Source: Victivallales bacterium (GTDB lineage Bacteria; Verrucomicrobiota; Lentisphaeria; Oligosphaerales; Oligosphaeraceae). Taken from it: DNA of 37,488 nt. The stretch lies in NCBI GenBank assembly GCA_017964325.1, contig JAGCSE010000338.1:1-37488 (forward strand), in the 5' to 3' direction. The position numbers were made by a program, and so were the translations under genes. The notes under the pieces are model-generated. The model searched no databases. It was not told the origin of the DNA and saw only the letters and a program-made list of their open reading frames with translations. Shown here piece by piece: positions 23,538-31,376 of this stretch; within the stretch, counting starts at the first letter, position 1; each line of letters starts with the position of its first letter.

Positions 23538-24443
23538 TTACAATTTCAACATCGCTTCAATGGACTTACGTGCCTTTGCCGCAATATCTTCCGGCACAGT
23601 TACAACCGTCTCCAACGTCTCCAAGCTCCGCTTCACTTTCTCCAACGTCGTCTTTTTCATGTCTTTGCAGACGAGCAGCGGCGACACATGGACATAATCC
23701 TTCTGCGGAGCCGCACCTTTCAACGCATGCAAAATGCCCTCTTCCGTTCCGACCAGATACCTTTGCTCGTCGGATGTCCTCACCAAATCAATCATCGGGC
23801 CAGTCGCCAGAATATAATCCGCCTCCTCCTGCACTTCAGGCGTTGTCTCCGGATGCACCATGAGCTTGTAATCAGGGTATTTCGCCTTCATTTTCCGCAC
23901 GACATCCGCCGTCAGGCGATGATGGATGGGACAGCCGCCATTCCAGCAGACAAGCTTCCGTCCGAGCTGCTTTTCGACAAAATGCCCAAGATATTGGTCC
24001 GGAACGAATAATATCTCCGGAACATCGCCCAGTGATTTCACGACTTTCAATGCGTTGGAAGATGTACAGCAGATGTCGCTCTCCGCTTTCACTTCCGCTG
24101 TCGAGTTCACATAGCAGACGACAGGAGCACCAGGATGTTCGGCCTTGAAGCCGCGCAACTGTTCAGCCGTAATCGTGTCCGCCATCGGGCAGCCAGCCGA
24201 TGGTTCAGGCATCAAAACAGTCTTCTTCGGATTCAAGATGGCGGCCGTTTCGGCCATGAACGACACGCCGCAGAACACGATGATGTCCGCATCCTCCAAC
24301 TGGCTCGCCTTGACGCTCAAGCCATACGAATCCCCTACAAAATCCGCCATTTCCTGTATTTCCGCAGGTTGGTAGGTGTGAGCCAAAATGACCGCCTTGC
24401 GTTCTTTCCGCAAACGATTGATGTCCGTCAGCAAATCTTTCAT
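23538..24443 (-). CDS. nadA: Quinolinate synthase NadA
   Basis: NadA joins iminoaspartate with dihydroxyacetone phosphate to give quinolinate, the first ring of NAD. It uses a 4Fe-4S cluster. The 301-residue protein has the expected motifs: ILAHTYQPAEIQEMADFVGD at the N-terminus, NSTAEVKAESDICCTSSNA with the first cluster cysteine, CWNGGCPIHH with the second, and LLVCKDMKKTT with the third. ATG 24443 is preceded by GGAAAAAGAC. nadB and nadC are not adjacent, and nadD lies 17 kb away in this window. The length is that of the short NadA type (about 300 residues). Confidence 0.95.
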   Translation of the reverse strand: MKDLLTDINRLRKERKAVILAHTYQPAEIQEMADFVGDSYGLSVKASQLEDADIIVFCGVSFMAETAAILNPKKTVLMPEPSAGCPMADTITAEQLRGFKAEHPGAPVVCYVNSTAEVKAESDICCTSSNALKVVKSLGDVPEILFVPDQYLGHFVEKQLGRKLVCWNGGCPIHHRLTADVVRKMKAKYPDYKLMVHPETTPEVQEEADYILATGPMIDLVRTSDEQRYLVGTEEGILHALKGAAPQKDYVHVSPLLVCKDMKKTTLEKVKRSLETLETVVTVPEDIAAKARKSIEAMLKL

Positions 24444-24497
24444 TGTCTTTTTCCGTTATATTTAAAGAAAAACAACCCAATATGTTTACAAATGGAA

Positions 24498-24525
24498 TTG
24501 ACTCATTAAATTTACATCATAAAAT
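24498..24525 (+). promoter_or_regulatory. Candidate promoter of the SUMF1-type gene
   Basis: TTGACT (24498-24503), a 16-base spacer and TAAAAT (24520-24525) lie 55 bases before the ATG at 24580. The same gap must hold the nadA promoter on the other strand. Confidence 0.5.
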
Positions 24526-24579
24526 AGCGTTTGTCTTTCAAATCACAGCGTACAAGGCTTTTTTTTCTTTTACATAATT

Positions 24580-25470
24580 ATGAAAACCGTCATTTTCACA
24601 ATCACATTTTTGGCCGCCATCATGGTCGTCCATGCCCAAGCATTTCCTCAAGGTCCTTACAACGTGACACTTAAGAATGGTGCCGTTATTGAGCTCCTGC
24701 CTGTCAAGGCTGGTTCGTTTACAATGGGCAGTCCTGCAACGGAGCTTGGACGTTTCCCAGACGAAGTCATCCATGAAGTAAAAATCGAAAAGGATTTTCT
24801 GTTGGGGAAGACAGAAATCACGCAATTGCAATGGGATGCTCTCATGAACAGCAATCCCGATTTCTACAATCAGGCATGGTATCATGGCGACACGCTCCCC
24901 ATGGAAAACGTCTCATGGACAGAAGCCGTCGAATTCTGCCGTCGCCTCACAGAACAGGAAAAAAAGGAAAAGAAGATTCCCGAAAACGCCGTCTATCGTC
25001 TTCCGACCGAAGCCGAATGGGAATACGCCTGCCGTGCGGGCACGACAACCGCCTACAACAACGGCAAGGATTTCCAGCAGAAAGGCACCAACTGCCCCGA
25101 ACTGTCGGAAGTCGCCATTTTCCGTTTCAATTCCGGTGGTCGCAGAGGCCGTTTCAACCGCACAAAGCCCGTCGCCTCCCACAAGCCCAACGCATGGGGA
25201 TTTTTTGATATGCACGGAAATGTCGCGGAATGGTGCAATGACAACTACACACTTTTCACGCCGCAACTCCCTGAAAATGAAAAGAAATCGAAAAAATCCA
25301 AAAAGCAGGAAGCCGCAGTTGTCAATGACAGGGCTTCGCAGAAAATCATCCGCGGCGGCTCATTCATGTCCATGCCGCAATTTTGCCGTGCCGCCTATCG
25401 AGGCTCCGCCGAACCTACCACCCGCAACAACACCATCGGCTTCCGCATCGTCCTCACAACGCAACCTTAA
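24580..25470 (+). CDS. Secreted SUMF1/FGE-type protein
   Basis: The 296-residue protein has a signal peptide (MKTVIFTITFLAAIMVVHAQA) and the SUMF1 (formylglycine-generating-enzyme sulfatase-activating) fold: GSFTMGSPATELGRFPDE, KTEITQLQWDALM, RLPTEAEWEYACRAGT, DMHGNVAEWCND and a final RGGSFMSMPQFCRAAYRG. True FGE uses two cysteines in that last segment (C-x4-C). Here the first position is serine and only one cysteine remains, so sulfatase activation is doubtful. A lysine-rich insert (KKSKKSKKQEA) breaks the domain before the last motif. There is no Shine-Dalgarno. No sulfatase is nearby. It may be a lectin-like or other enzyme variant, as many secreted SUMF1 proteins of these bacteria seem to be. 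Confidence 0.8.
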   Translation: MKTVIFTITFLAAIMVVHAQAFPQGPYNVTLKNGAVIELLPVKAGSFTMGSPATELGRFPDEVIHEVKIEKDFLLGKTEITQLQWDALMNSNPDFYNQAWYHGDTLPMENVSWTEAVEFCRRLTEQEKKEKKIPENAVYRLPTEAEWEYACRAGTTTAYNNGKDFQQKGTNCPELSEVAIFRFNSGGRRGRFNRTKPVASHKPNAWGFFDMHGNVAEWCNDNYTLFTPQLPENEKKSKKSKKQEAAVVNDRASQKIIRGGSFMSMPQFCRAAYRGSAEPTTRNNTIGFRIVLTTQP

Positions 25471-25556
25471 GTTCCTAGTTTTTCTAGCTTTCCTAGAACT
25501 TTAGCTTTAGACTTTTAGCTTTTTGCTTTAGGCTTTTAGCTTTCAGCTTTTAGCTC
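25471..25556. repeat. Low-complexity ctag and ttttagctt repeats after the SUMF1-type gene
   Basis: Directly after the SUMF1 stop come cctagtttttctag, ctttcctagaac and then six tandem-like tttagctt variants (about 25500-25556). A relative of the tagctt part lies at 32266-32296 in the opposite orientation. The repeat overlaps the last residues (ELKAES) and the TAA of the minus-strand gene at 25536, so part of that C-terminus is made of repeat DNA. Confidence 0.7.
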
Positions 25557-26156
25557 TCTTGCCGCCGTTTCACGGCGGCGTTTTTGTAGATTTTCAGCGT
25601 AATGTTGCCTGTATTCATTGTAACACAAGCTATAGCGACGTTCATCGTCCGCTGAAAAATGCTCACGATGACTTTGCGTGCTCATTTTCAGCAGCTCCTT
25701 ACCGACCGTCAGCATGCTGATGAACGATTTTGTTGCCGCCTTCTCCGTTCGCACGAACTGGTCGCAGGATTCGCACAACAGCTTGTGAACATGGTCGCCG
25801 AGAGCTTCATGAAGCACTTCAGCCTCCTGCTCGACCATCACGACATGGTTCGCCAAAGCCTCCATCGTGCTCGCCATATCCTGCAACAGCTTCAGAAAAT
25901 GCGTCGCGGGGCGGTCGAGAATGCCCTGTTTTTCTTCCATCAAGGCAGAATGTTCCGCCGCCGCCATGGCCTCGTTCACCAGATACAGGCAGTAGCCATA
26001 CGCATACTTGCGCTGCTTGACGCGAGCGGAGACGAGCTTTGACGTGCAATATTCCTCCAGAGTGTCGAATGCCGCGTCGCGCCGCGCCGTGCCCACGCAG
26101 TGGTTCATTTCGACAAGTGTCTGGACATGCCGCACTTTTGGATGCGTTTCACTCAT
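25536..26156 (-). CDS. Unrecognised helical cytoplasmic protein
   Basis: This 206-residue protein has no signal peptide or membrane segment and looks helical throughout, with long charged runs (VVMVEQEAEVLHEALGDHVHKLL) that could form coiled coils. Several His and Cys residues (HCVG, CTSK, CESCDQF) might bind metal, but no known motif is visible. It overlaps the gene before it by four bases (ATGA) and has AGAGGAAAG upstream, so it is translated with the secreted 230-residue protein. The last 20 residues cross a plus-strand terminator and a low-complexity repeat. Function unknown. Confidence 0.7.
   Translation of the reverse strand: MSETHPKVRHVQTLVEMNHCVGTARRDAAFDTLEEYCTSKLVSARVKQRKYAYGYCLYLVNEAMAAAEHSALMEEKQGILDRPATHFLKLLQDMASTMEALANHVVMVEQEAEVLHEALGDHVHKLLCESCDQFVRTEKAATKSFISMLTVGKELLKMSTQSHREHFSADDERRYSLCYNEYRQHYAENLQKRRRETAARELKAES
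25561..25586 (+). terminator. Terminator of the SUMF1-type gene inside the convergent coding end
   Basis: GCCGCCG (25561-25567) and CGGCGGC (25573-25579) pair across a 5-base loop and are followed by GTTTTT. On the plus strand it is a standard terminator for the SUMF1-type gene. It lies within the minus-strand gene's last codons (RRRETAA). Confidence 0.8.
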
Positions 26157-26845
26157 CGTCTTTCCTCTAATTTAAAATCGTCCAGCGTTTCGATAGTCAA
26201 GGCCCAGTTCGTCTTGACGGCGCTCACCTTCACTTGGTACTGCCTCTTTTCATAGAACCATGTCTCCTGCTTCCCCTTCGTGCTGGAAATCGAACGGACG
26301 ACCGTATTCCCTTCTGGATCGATGATGTCAACGCGCAAATAGCCGTCTTCTTTCTGGTGGGCGGTCAGACGTGCGCAACCAGCGGGCATCTCAAACGTAT
26401 ATTCATGGTCGCCCTCTTCGCCCGACCAGCCGCCGAACGGATTCAACCGCTTCTCTATGTCCTTCTGCTTCAGATATTCCCATTCTTCAATACGATCCAG
26501 ATATTGCTGGACGGTCACACGCCAGCCGTTCTCGCCACCGTCAATGACAAGACTCGCCGCAGCCATGTTTCCCGAACCGCCCATCTGTCCGCTCTTCAGC
26601 TTGCCGTTCTTCTGTTTTGTTACTTTCTGACGTTCCTGCGTGCTGAGGTTCAGCAGATAGATCTCAAACGGAGACGACCCGGAAGGCTTGTAAACGATGC
26701 GCCATTTTGTGTCCCATAAGCGGAATGGGCCTGTCTGGACGGTTCCTGTTCCAGAATAAACATTCGTGTCAACCCAACGACGCGTCGTCGTCTGCGCAGT
26801 CGCAAACATTCCAACCAGGCAAAGCAAAACAATCAACTTGTTCAT
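26153..26845 (-). CDS. Secreted protein of unknown function
   Basis: The 230-residue protein begins with a signal peptide (MNKLIVLLCLVGMFATAQ) and should be periplasmic or extracellular. The mature part alternates strand-like stretches (FRLWDTKWRIVYKPSG, SLVIDGGENGWRVTVQQY, DGYLRVDIIDPEG, YQVKVSAVKTNWALTIE) that suggest a beta-sandwich. There are few cysteines. I do not recognise a family. AAAGGAG eight bases before ATG 26845 is an excellent ribosome binding site. It is the third gene of a minus-strand operon after the DUF4432 and MFS genes, with a 30-base gap, and overlaps the next gene. Confidence 0.75.
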   Translation of the reverse strand: MNKLIVLLCLVGMFATAQTTTRRWVDTNVYSGTGTVQTGPFRLWDTKWRIVYKPSGSSPFEIYLLNLSTQERQKVTKQKNGKLKSGQMGGSGNMAAASLVIDGGENGWRVTVQQYLDRIEEWEYLKQKDIEKRLNPFGGWSGEEGDHEYTFEMPAGCARLTAHQKEDGYLRVDIIDPEGNTVVRSISSTKGKQETWFYEKRQYQVKVSAVKTNWALTIETLDDFKLEERR

Positions 26846-26875
26846 TCAAAAACTCCTTTATTCCATAGACTTAGT

Positions 26876-28078
26876 TTACTGTTTTGGTACAAACAGCAGA
26901 CAAATGACCAAACTTAACAACGCCACGCCCGAAAAGGACATGAACAGCGTCGTGTAGCCGAACGCATCCAACACGAATCCGCCTGCCGCACTTCCGAGAA
27001 GCCCACCGAGACCGACCGTAATCGCCGAAAAGATTCCCTGCGCACCTCCTTGGAGCTTCGCAGGAAACATTCGGCTGACGTATGTCACTGTCGAGCAATG
27101 GTATGCGCCAAATGTCAGGCAATGCAACGGCTGGAGGCACAACACCACCCAGATGTTGCTCTCCACGCTGAAGCCGGCCAGACGCAGAACGCAGCCCAGC
27201 AGCCCCAACGCAAAAAAGCTCTTCAAACCGATTTTGTCGATGATCCGCTTGCTGCAAAAGATCAACGGCATTTCGCACAACGAACCCAACGCCCAAATCC
27301 AGCCGACCTCCTTCACGCCATAGACGTCATCCAAGTATCTCGAAAAGAAGCTGTAATAGCTCATCATCGAGAAACGCCCCAGAAACGCCGCCAGCATGAA
27401 CACCAGAAACGCAGGCCGCAAAAACAGCTTGATGAAGCCGCTTCGCTCCGTCTCCGACAAACCTTTCTTCTCCGTTGCAACTGCCGTTGCAACAGGTTCT
27501 TCGCCGTATGACGGCACCAAGAGCAAGCATGCCAGTTGCAACGCAACGGCGATGCTGAACTCCCAAATCAGCTTTTGCACCGTCACGCCGCCAGTCAGCC
27601 AGCAGATGGCATCAAAGACAGCGATGAAACTGATGTATCCGAACGTCCCACCGATTCGAATCTTTCCGTAGTCGCCGCCTTTCGTGCGGATGTAGCGGAA
27701 TGTCATGCCATCCGTCAACGGGATGTTCGGCTTGTAGAACAACCCGAACAACACCGCCGCAACCATGCCCGCCACTCCGCCGTTGACGAAACGGAACAGG
27801 AAGAACATCGGCAGCGACAGGATGATTGTAAAGGCCAAAACGCCGCGCGGCGCAGAAAGCCTATCCGCCAATACCCCCCACAGGATTGGCGCCGCCACCG
27901 CCATCAGCTCTAACGCACCTTGAATCGCACCAATTTGCACATCGTTGTAATTCAAGGATTTCAGCAATTGCTGAAAGTACGGTGTAATGATGGCGTAAGG
28001 CGCGAACAGTGAAACGTAGATGACGAAGAAACGCCATTGCGCTCCAGGCGGAAATGGTTTGCTGTCAGCCTCCGACAT
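26876..28078 (-). CDS. Major facilitator superfamily transporter
   Basis: This 400-residue protein has twelve predicted membrane helices and resembles the MFS_1-like/HcaT and nucleoside-permease side of the superfamily. Visible are an N-terminal PYAIITPYFQQLLKSLNYN, the loop motif GVLADRLSAPR between helices 2 and 3, and a central charged loop (VATEKKGLSETERSG). The HcaT type carries small organic acids or nucleosides; its position directly after a sugar-epimerase-like gene favours a sugar or sugar derivative. The start ATG 28078 has AGGAG very close upstream. The gap to the DUF4432 gene is 24 bases. Confidence 0.85.
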   Translation of the reverse strand: MSEADSKPFPPGAQWRFFVIYVSLFAPYAIITPYFQQLLKSLNYNDVQIGAIQGALELMAVAAPILWGVLADRLSAPRGVLAFTIILSLPMFFLFRFVNGGVAGMVAAVLFGLFYKPNIPLTDGMTFRYIRTKGGDYGKIRIGGTFGYISFIAVFDAICWLTGGVTVQKLIWEFSIAVALQLACLLLVPSYGEEPVATAVATEKKGLSETERSGFIKLFLRPAFLVFMLAAFLGRFSMMSYYSFFSRYLDDVYGVKEVGWIWALGSLCEMPLIFCSKRIIDKIGLKSFFALGLLGCVLRLAGFSVESNIWVVLCLQPLHCLTFGAYHCSTVTYVSRMFPAKLQGGAQGIFSAITVGLGGLLGSAAGGFVLDAFGYTTLFMSFSGVALLSLVICLLFVPKQ

Positions 28079-28102
28079 CGCTCCTGCCAGCCGCCCCGCC
28101 GT

Positions 28103-29311
28103 TTAGATTGCGCTCCATTTCGCCACAGGCTGCGCATCCACTTTTGTGGTACGTCCGCCGAGAACATCCTTCACTTCCGCTTCGATGGCGGCGACAGACG
28201 CCTTGTCGGAAACGAACTCCAGCCCCATGTCGATCGTGTAGGTTTGTCCCGCCTGCAACGTCACGACACGACCGCGTTCGCGTTCGAAGACCTTCTGGTT
28301 CGGATAGTTAGTGGCAGGCTCCAAACCTGTCACATAGCCTTCGTTCAGGCCAGTCGTATGCTTCCATTGGCTGAAACACGGCAGTTGGTTCTTGTTCCAA
28401 CGCACAATCGTCCCCTTGTCGCCTGCCGCATTGCGCAGCATGGCCAACGTCGTGCCGTCGGCGCGCGCTCCCATATCGACGAAATAACACTGTTCGACGT
28501 ATCCCGCCTCCGGTGCGCGGTAGGACGACCATGTATCCATATCCTCCGCCGCCCGCGCGTCGCGCGGAGCGATTTCCAGCACGGGGGCCACCATCGTCGA
28601 GCCGCCTTCGAGGAACGGCGAACCGAAATTGCAGTGGTACAGCATCATGAACTCCGTCGGGCTGTCCGCGAAATTCAGCACTTGATCTTTGAACGTCAGC
28701 TTGTTGCTGCCGACGAACGTGGAGTAGCGCGTCGTCAGCCTGTACTGCGGGCAGAAGCAACGCGATTCTTCTATGATGCCCGTCACAACGATTTCCGCAG
28801 GATCGCCCGGAATGATTTCAATCTTCACGTAACAAGCTGGTGTCAAGGCAATTTTGCCGTGCAATGTCAACATGACTTCCGCGATGTTGCCGTTGTTGTC
28901 GCGGACGCGGTCAATGCCGGGTGCGCCGTTGGAGTTGCAGCCGCAACGGACGACGCATTCGTTGAAGCCTTTCAGCCAACCCAAACCGCCCTGCTCCAGA
29001 ATGTTGATCTGATTTGGATGGACGGGGAAGCGGGCGGGCGAATCCCAGCCGATGAAATTGCCGTCGCAACTGCCATGCCAGAAGCCCATGCCGCGCGTAG
29101 GAATGACGGTGAAAGAGAGCCGACCATTGTTCACGTCTATCACATCCACGCCATCGGACACGCCGCCTTTCAGCCGCGTCTTCGTGATGGACCAGCCGCC
29201 GCCAAATTCCGACGACGCACGCGGCCCCAGCACGGATGGATTAACGGAAAAATCTTCAACATAGATGCGGTTTTCCACATCCGTCAACACCCAAGACAGT
29301 TTTTCGCTCAT
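28103..29311 (-). CDS. DUF4432 aldose-1-epimerase-like protein
   Basis: The 402-residue protein belongs to the DUF4432 group, whose fold is the galactose mutarotase (aldose-1-epimerase) beta-supersandwich. Visible features are FTVIPTRGMGFWHGSCDG near the start, LGWLKGFNECVVRCGC, and HCNFGSPFLEGGS. Family members sit in sugar-use clusters in Lentisphaerae and Firmicutes, and their reactions are poorly known. I chose ATG 29311, preceded by AAGGAA; a longer reading from 29344 is less likely. It is the first gene of an operon with the MFS transporter and two unknown proteins. Confidence 0.8.
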   Translation of the reverse strand: MSEKLSWVLTDVENRIYVEDFSVNPSVLGPRASSEFGGGWSITKTRLKGGVSDGVDVIDVNNGRLSFTVIPTRGMGFWHGSCDGNFIGWDSPARFPVHPNQINILEQGGLGWLKGFNECVVRCGCNSNGAPGIDRVRDNNGNIAEVMLTLHGKIALTPACYVKIEIIPGDPAEIVVTGIIEESRCFCPQYRLTTRYSTFVGSNKLTFKDQVLNFADSPTEFMMLYHCNFGSPFLEGGSTMVAPVLEIAPRDARAAEDMDTWSSYRAPEAGYVEQCYFVDMGARADGTTLAMLRNAAGDKGTIVRWNKNQLPCFSQWKHTTGLNEGYVTGLEPATNYPNQKVFERERGRVVTLQAGQTYTIDMGLEFVSDKASVAAIEAEVKDVLGGRTTKVDAQPVAKWSAI

Positions 29312-29511
29312 GGCATTATTCCTTATGGTAAAGAAAAACAGCATTTCAACTGATAATCATCATATTATAACGCTGTTTTCGTCAAAAGCCAATAATTGTC
29401 CCCGCAACTCGAACTCTAAAAACTTCTCCAGTCTTGCTCTGCGCCTCTACATTAAAAATCTTTTTTGCGTCTCCGCATCTCTGCAATAAAAAACTATTTC
29501 AGATAAATCTT

Positions 29512-29576
29512 GGACGCGAGACATGAGACGTGAGACGTGAACCAAGACATAAGACGATAAGACAAGGAGACGATGC
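29512..29576. repeat. agacg-type intergenic repeat, second copy
   Basis: The sequence gacgcgagac, atgagacgtgagacgtg, aagacataagacgataagac and aaggagacg forms a run of agac-type words. It shares gacgcgagac and aagacgat-agac with 31308-31352, and its complement resembles 18631-18697. Copies differ by small gaps, as expected of slippage-prone DNA. Confidence 0.6.
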
Positions 29577-29584
29577 AAGGCATT

Positions 29585-29738
29585 ATTCCCTCATTTTTTC
29601 TGCAAAACACCACCTCAATTCCCTCATTTTTTCTGCAAAACACCACCTCAATTCCCTCATTTTTTCTGCAAAACACCACCTCAATTCCCTCATTTTTTCT
29701 GCAAAACACCACCTCAATTCGCTCATTTTTTCTGCAAG
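29585..29738. repeat. 33-bp tandem array ending 6 bp before a promoter
   Basis: Four nearly perfect 33-bp units begin at 29585, 29618, 29651 and 29684 (attccctcattttttctgca then aaacaccacctca). A diverged, partial fifth starts at 29717 (gctcat, ctgcaag). There are no spacers. Each unit contains a T6 tract, giving five tracts spaced 33 bp apart, about three helical turns, which could bend DNA coherently. The array ends six bases before the -35 box of the AAA/DUF4143 gene. Confidence 0.9.
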
Positions 29739-29743
29739 ACTAC

Positions 29744-29771
29744 TTGTAACATCTTTATTTTAAGCTATATT
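29744..29771 (+). promoter_or_regulatory. Candidate promoter of the AAA/DUF4143 gene
   Basis: TTGTAA (29744-29749), a 16-base spacer and TATATT (29766-29771) lie 30 bases before ATG 29802, which has GGGGAGA as ribosome binding site. The -35 box abuts the 33-bp array. Confidence 0.55.
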
Positions 29772-29801
29772 GATAACACTCATTTTTCGGGGAGATCAAT
29801 C

Positions 29802-31148
29802 ATGTATCTAAAACGCAAACTCGACTCATTTCTTCAGGATTGGAAACAGGCAACGGATCACAAGCCGCTCGTCATCCGCGGAGCACGGCAAGTCGGCAAA
29901 ACCATGGCCATTCGACATTTTGCCGAAGGCGCATACAAGAGCGTGGTGGAAGTCAATTTTCTGGAATCTCCTAAATACAAACATATTACAGAACAAGGTT
30001 ATAGTGCGGAATCAGTGGTCAAGATGATTTCCATGATGGAGTCGTCCCACCATTTTCAGCCAGGCAAGACGCTCATTTTCTTCGATGAAATCCAAGAGTT
30101 CCCAGAAATCGCCACTGCATTGAAATTCTTCTGCCAGGATGGTCGTTATGATGTGATCTGCTGCGGCTCCATGCTCGGTGTCCAATACAAGCGGATTGAC
30201 AGCTTCAGCATGGGATACAAAACCGATATCGAGTTGCGCTCCATAGACTTCGAAGAATTTCTATGGGCGCATGGCTACCATCAGGACATGACGGACATGA
30301 TGTTGGAGCGGATGCTGTCCACAACCCCTTTTTCCAACGGCGAAATGCAACGGCTGACAGAACTGTTCATGGATTATGTCCTTCTTGGCGGCATGCCGGC
30401 GGTCGTCGCCGACTTCTTCTCATCAGGTAATTTCCAAAACACGCTGTCACTGCAACGGCAGTTGATTCTGGAATACGGCAATGATATCCGCAAATACACG
30501 GAAGGCCTTGACCAGGCCCGTGTCATGTCCGTCTTCGAATCCGTACCAGCCCAGCTCGCAAAGGAAAACAAGAAATTCCAGTTTTCCAAAATCGCCAATG
30601 GTGCATCGTCACGTGACTACTGGGGATGCGTGGAATGGCTTCGCGATGCAGGAGTTGTCACATTATGCCATTGCCTGAACTTTCCTGAACTACCACTGAA
30701 GGGAAACATTGATGTTCAAAAATTCAAGCTCTATTTCTCCGACACGGGATTTCTGGTCGCCATGCTTGATGACGAAGCCCAGGCCGACCTTCGCGCCAAC
30801 CGAAATCTCGGCGTTTACAAAGGAGCGCTCTTCGAGAATCTTGTCGGCGAAGCATTGTCCAAAAGCGGTTATCCGCTGTACTACTACAAGCGTGAGGATT
30901 CAACGTTGGAACAGGATTTCTTTGTGCGGGATGCGAATCATTTGTATCCCGTCGAAGTCAAGACGACAAACGGCCGTTCAAAATCCATGAGGACGCTCAT
31001 CGTTTCAGACAAATATCCTGACATCCAGGCCGGCATCAAATTCGCCCTCGCCAATATCGGACATGCGAACAACATCACGACCTTCCCCTATTTCTGCGCC
31101 TTCCTGTTGAAACGCTATATGCAGAAACGCGAAGACACACGGCATTGA
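29802..31148 (+). CDS. AAA+ ATPase with C-terminal DUF4143 nuclease-like domain
   Basis: The 448-residue protein is of the widespread 'AAA_14 / DUF4143' family. The ATPase has Walker A GARQVGKT (residues about 27-34) and Walker B LIFFDEIQE. The C-terminal part has the restriction-endonuclease-like core: LFENLVGEAL, STLEQDFFV and YPVEVKT (D and E-x-K). Family members are common in gut bacteria and archaea, often in many copies, and are linked by some to defence or mobile DNA. The function is not established. It stands alone here, next to many intergenic repeats. A good ribosome binding site (GGGGAGA) supports the start. Confidence 0.85.
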   Translation: MYLKRKLDSFLQDWKQATDHKPLVIRGARQVGKTMAIRHFAEGAYKSVVEVNFLESPKYKHITEQGYSAESVVKMISMMESSHHFQPGKTLIFFDEIQEFPEIATALKFFCQDGRYDVICCGSMLGVQYKRIDSFSMGYKTDIELRSIDFEEFLWAHGYHQDMTDMMLERMLSTTPFSNGEMQRLTELFMDYVLLGGMPAVVADFFSSGNFQNTLSLQRQLILEYGNDIRKYTEGLDQARVMSVFESVPAQLAKENKKFQFSKIANGASSRDYWGCVEWLRDAGVVTLCHCLNFPELPLKGNIDVQKFKLYFSDTGFLVAMLDDEAQADLRANRNLGVYKGALFENLVGEALSKSGYPLYYYKREDSTLEQDFFVRDANHLYPVEVKTTNGRSKSMRTLIVSDKYPDIQAGIKFALANIGHANNITTFPYFCAFLLKRYMQKREDTRH

Positions 31149-31376
31149 ACAAAGATGTGACAGCGGCGTTGGTGTGGCGGCGGCATCCCCGCCGTCGTGC
31201 GCAGACCATGCCTGCGCAATCTTCCACGAAGGCGGGACGTCTCCGATATGTCCTATTTTAGGAGACGATGAGACTTTTTTGTTGTGGATGGTGCCATGGC
31301 GCGGTTTGACGCGAGACGCGAGCTGAAGACGATTAGACGGCAAGACAGGAGATTGTTTTTTCTCCCATCCACAATA
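31149..31376. other. Convergent gap with several small inverted repeats
   Basis: The gap has a GCGCAG/CTGCGC hairpin (about 31199-31217), a GTCTCC/GGAGAC hairpin (about 31239-31266) followed by ACTTTTTTG at 31273-31281 that may terminate the ATPase gene, and an agacg-type repeat (31308-31352). TTGTGGATGG (from about 31281) and CCATCCACAA (near 31370) frame the right half as inverted repeats. No gene was seen. Confidence 0.5.
31308..31352. repeat. agacg-type intergenic repeat, third copy
   Basis: Reads gacgcgagacgcgagctg, aagacgattagacgg and caagacaggaga. It is the closest match in this window to the element at 29512-29576, in the same orientation, though the two genes beside it differ. Confidence 0.6.

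Larger units (their letters stand above)
29312..29801. other. 490-bp gap packed with repeats before the AAA/DUF4143 gene
   Basis: From left to right the gap holds the leader of the DUF4432 operon, a decayed ctctgcgcctct and tgcgtctccgcatctctgc repeat (about 29436-29492), an agacg-type repeat (29512-29576), a 33-bp tandem array (29585-29738), and a promoter for the ATPase gene (29744-29771). A 72-codon minus-strand frame (VVFCRKNEGIE repeats) runs through the array; it has no ribosome binding site and looks like a by-product. Confidence 0.7.

Noticed and set aside
28037..29353. 438-codon plus-strand frame opposite DUF4432
   Set aside because: Shadow of codon bias; it also crosses the boundary between two genes on the other strand.
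29494..29712. 72-residue minus-strand frame with VVFCRKNEGIE repeats
   Set aside because: It exists only because the 33-bp unit lacks stops. There is no ribosome binding site and the rest is low-complexity intergenic repeat.
29585..29738. CRISPR-like array
   Set aside because: Units are head to tail with no spacers and vary at the end; no cas genes are near.
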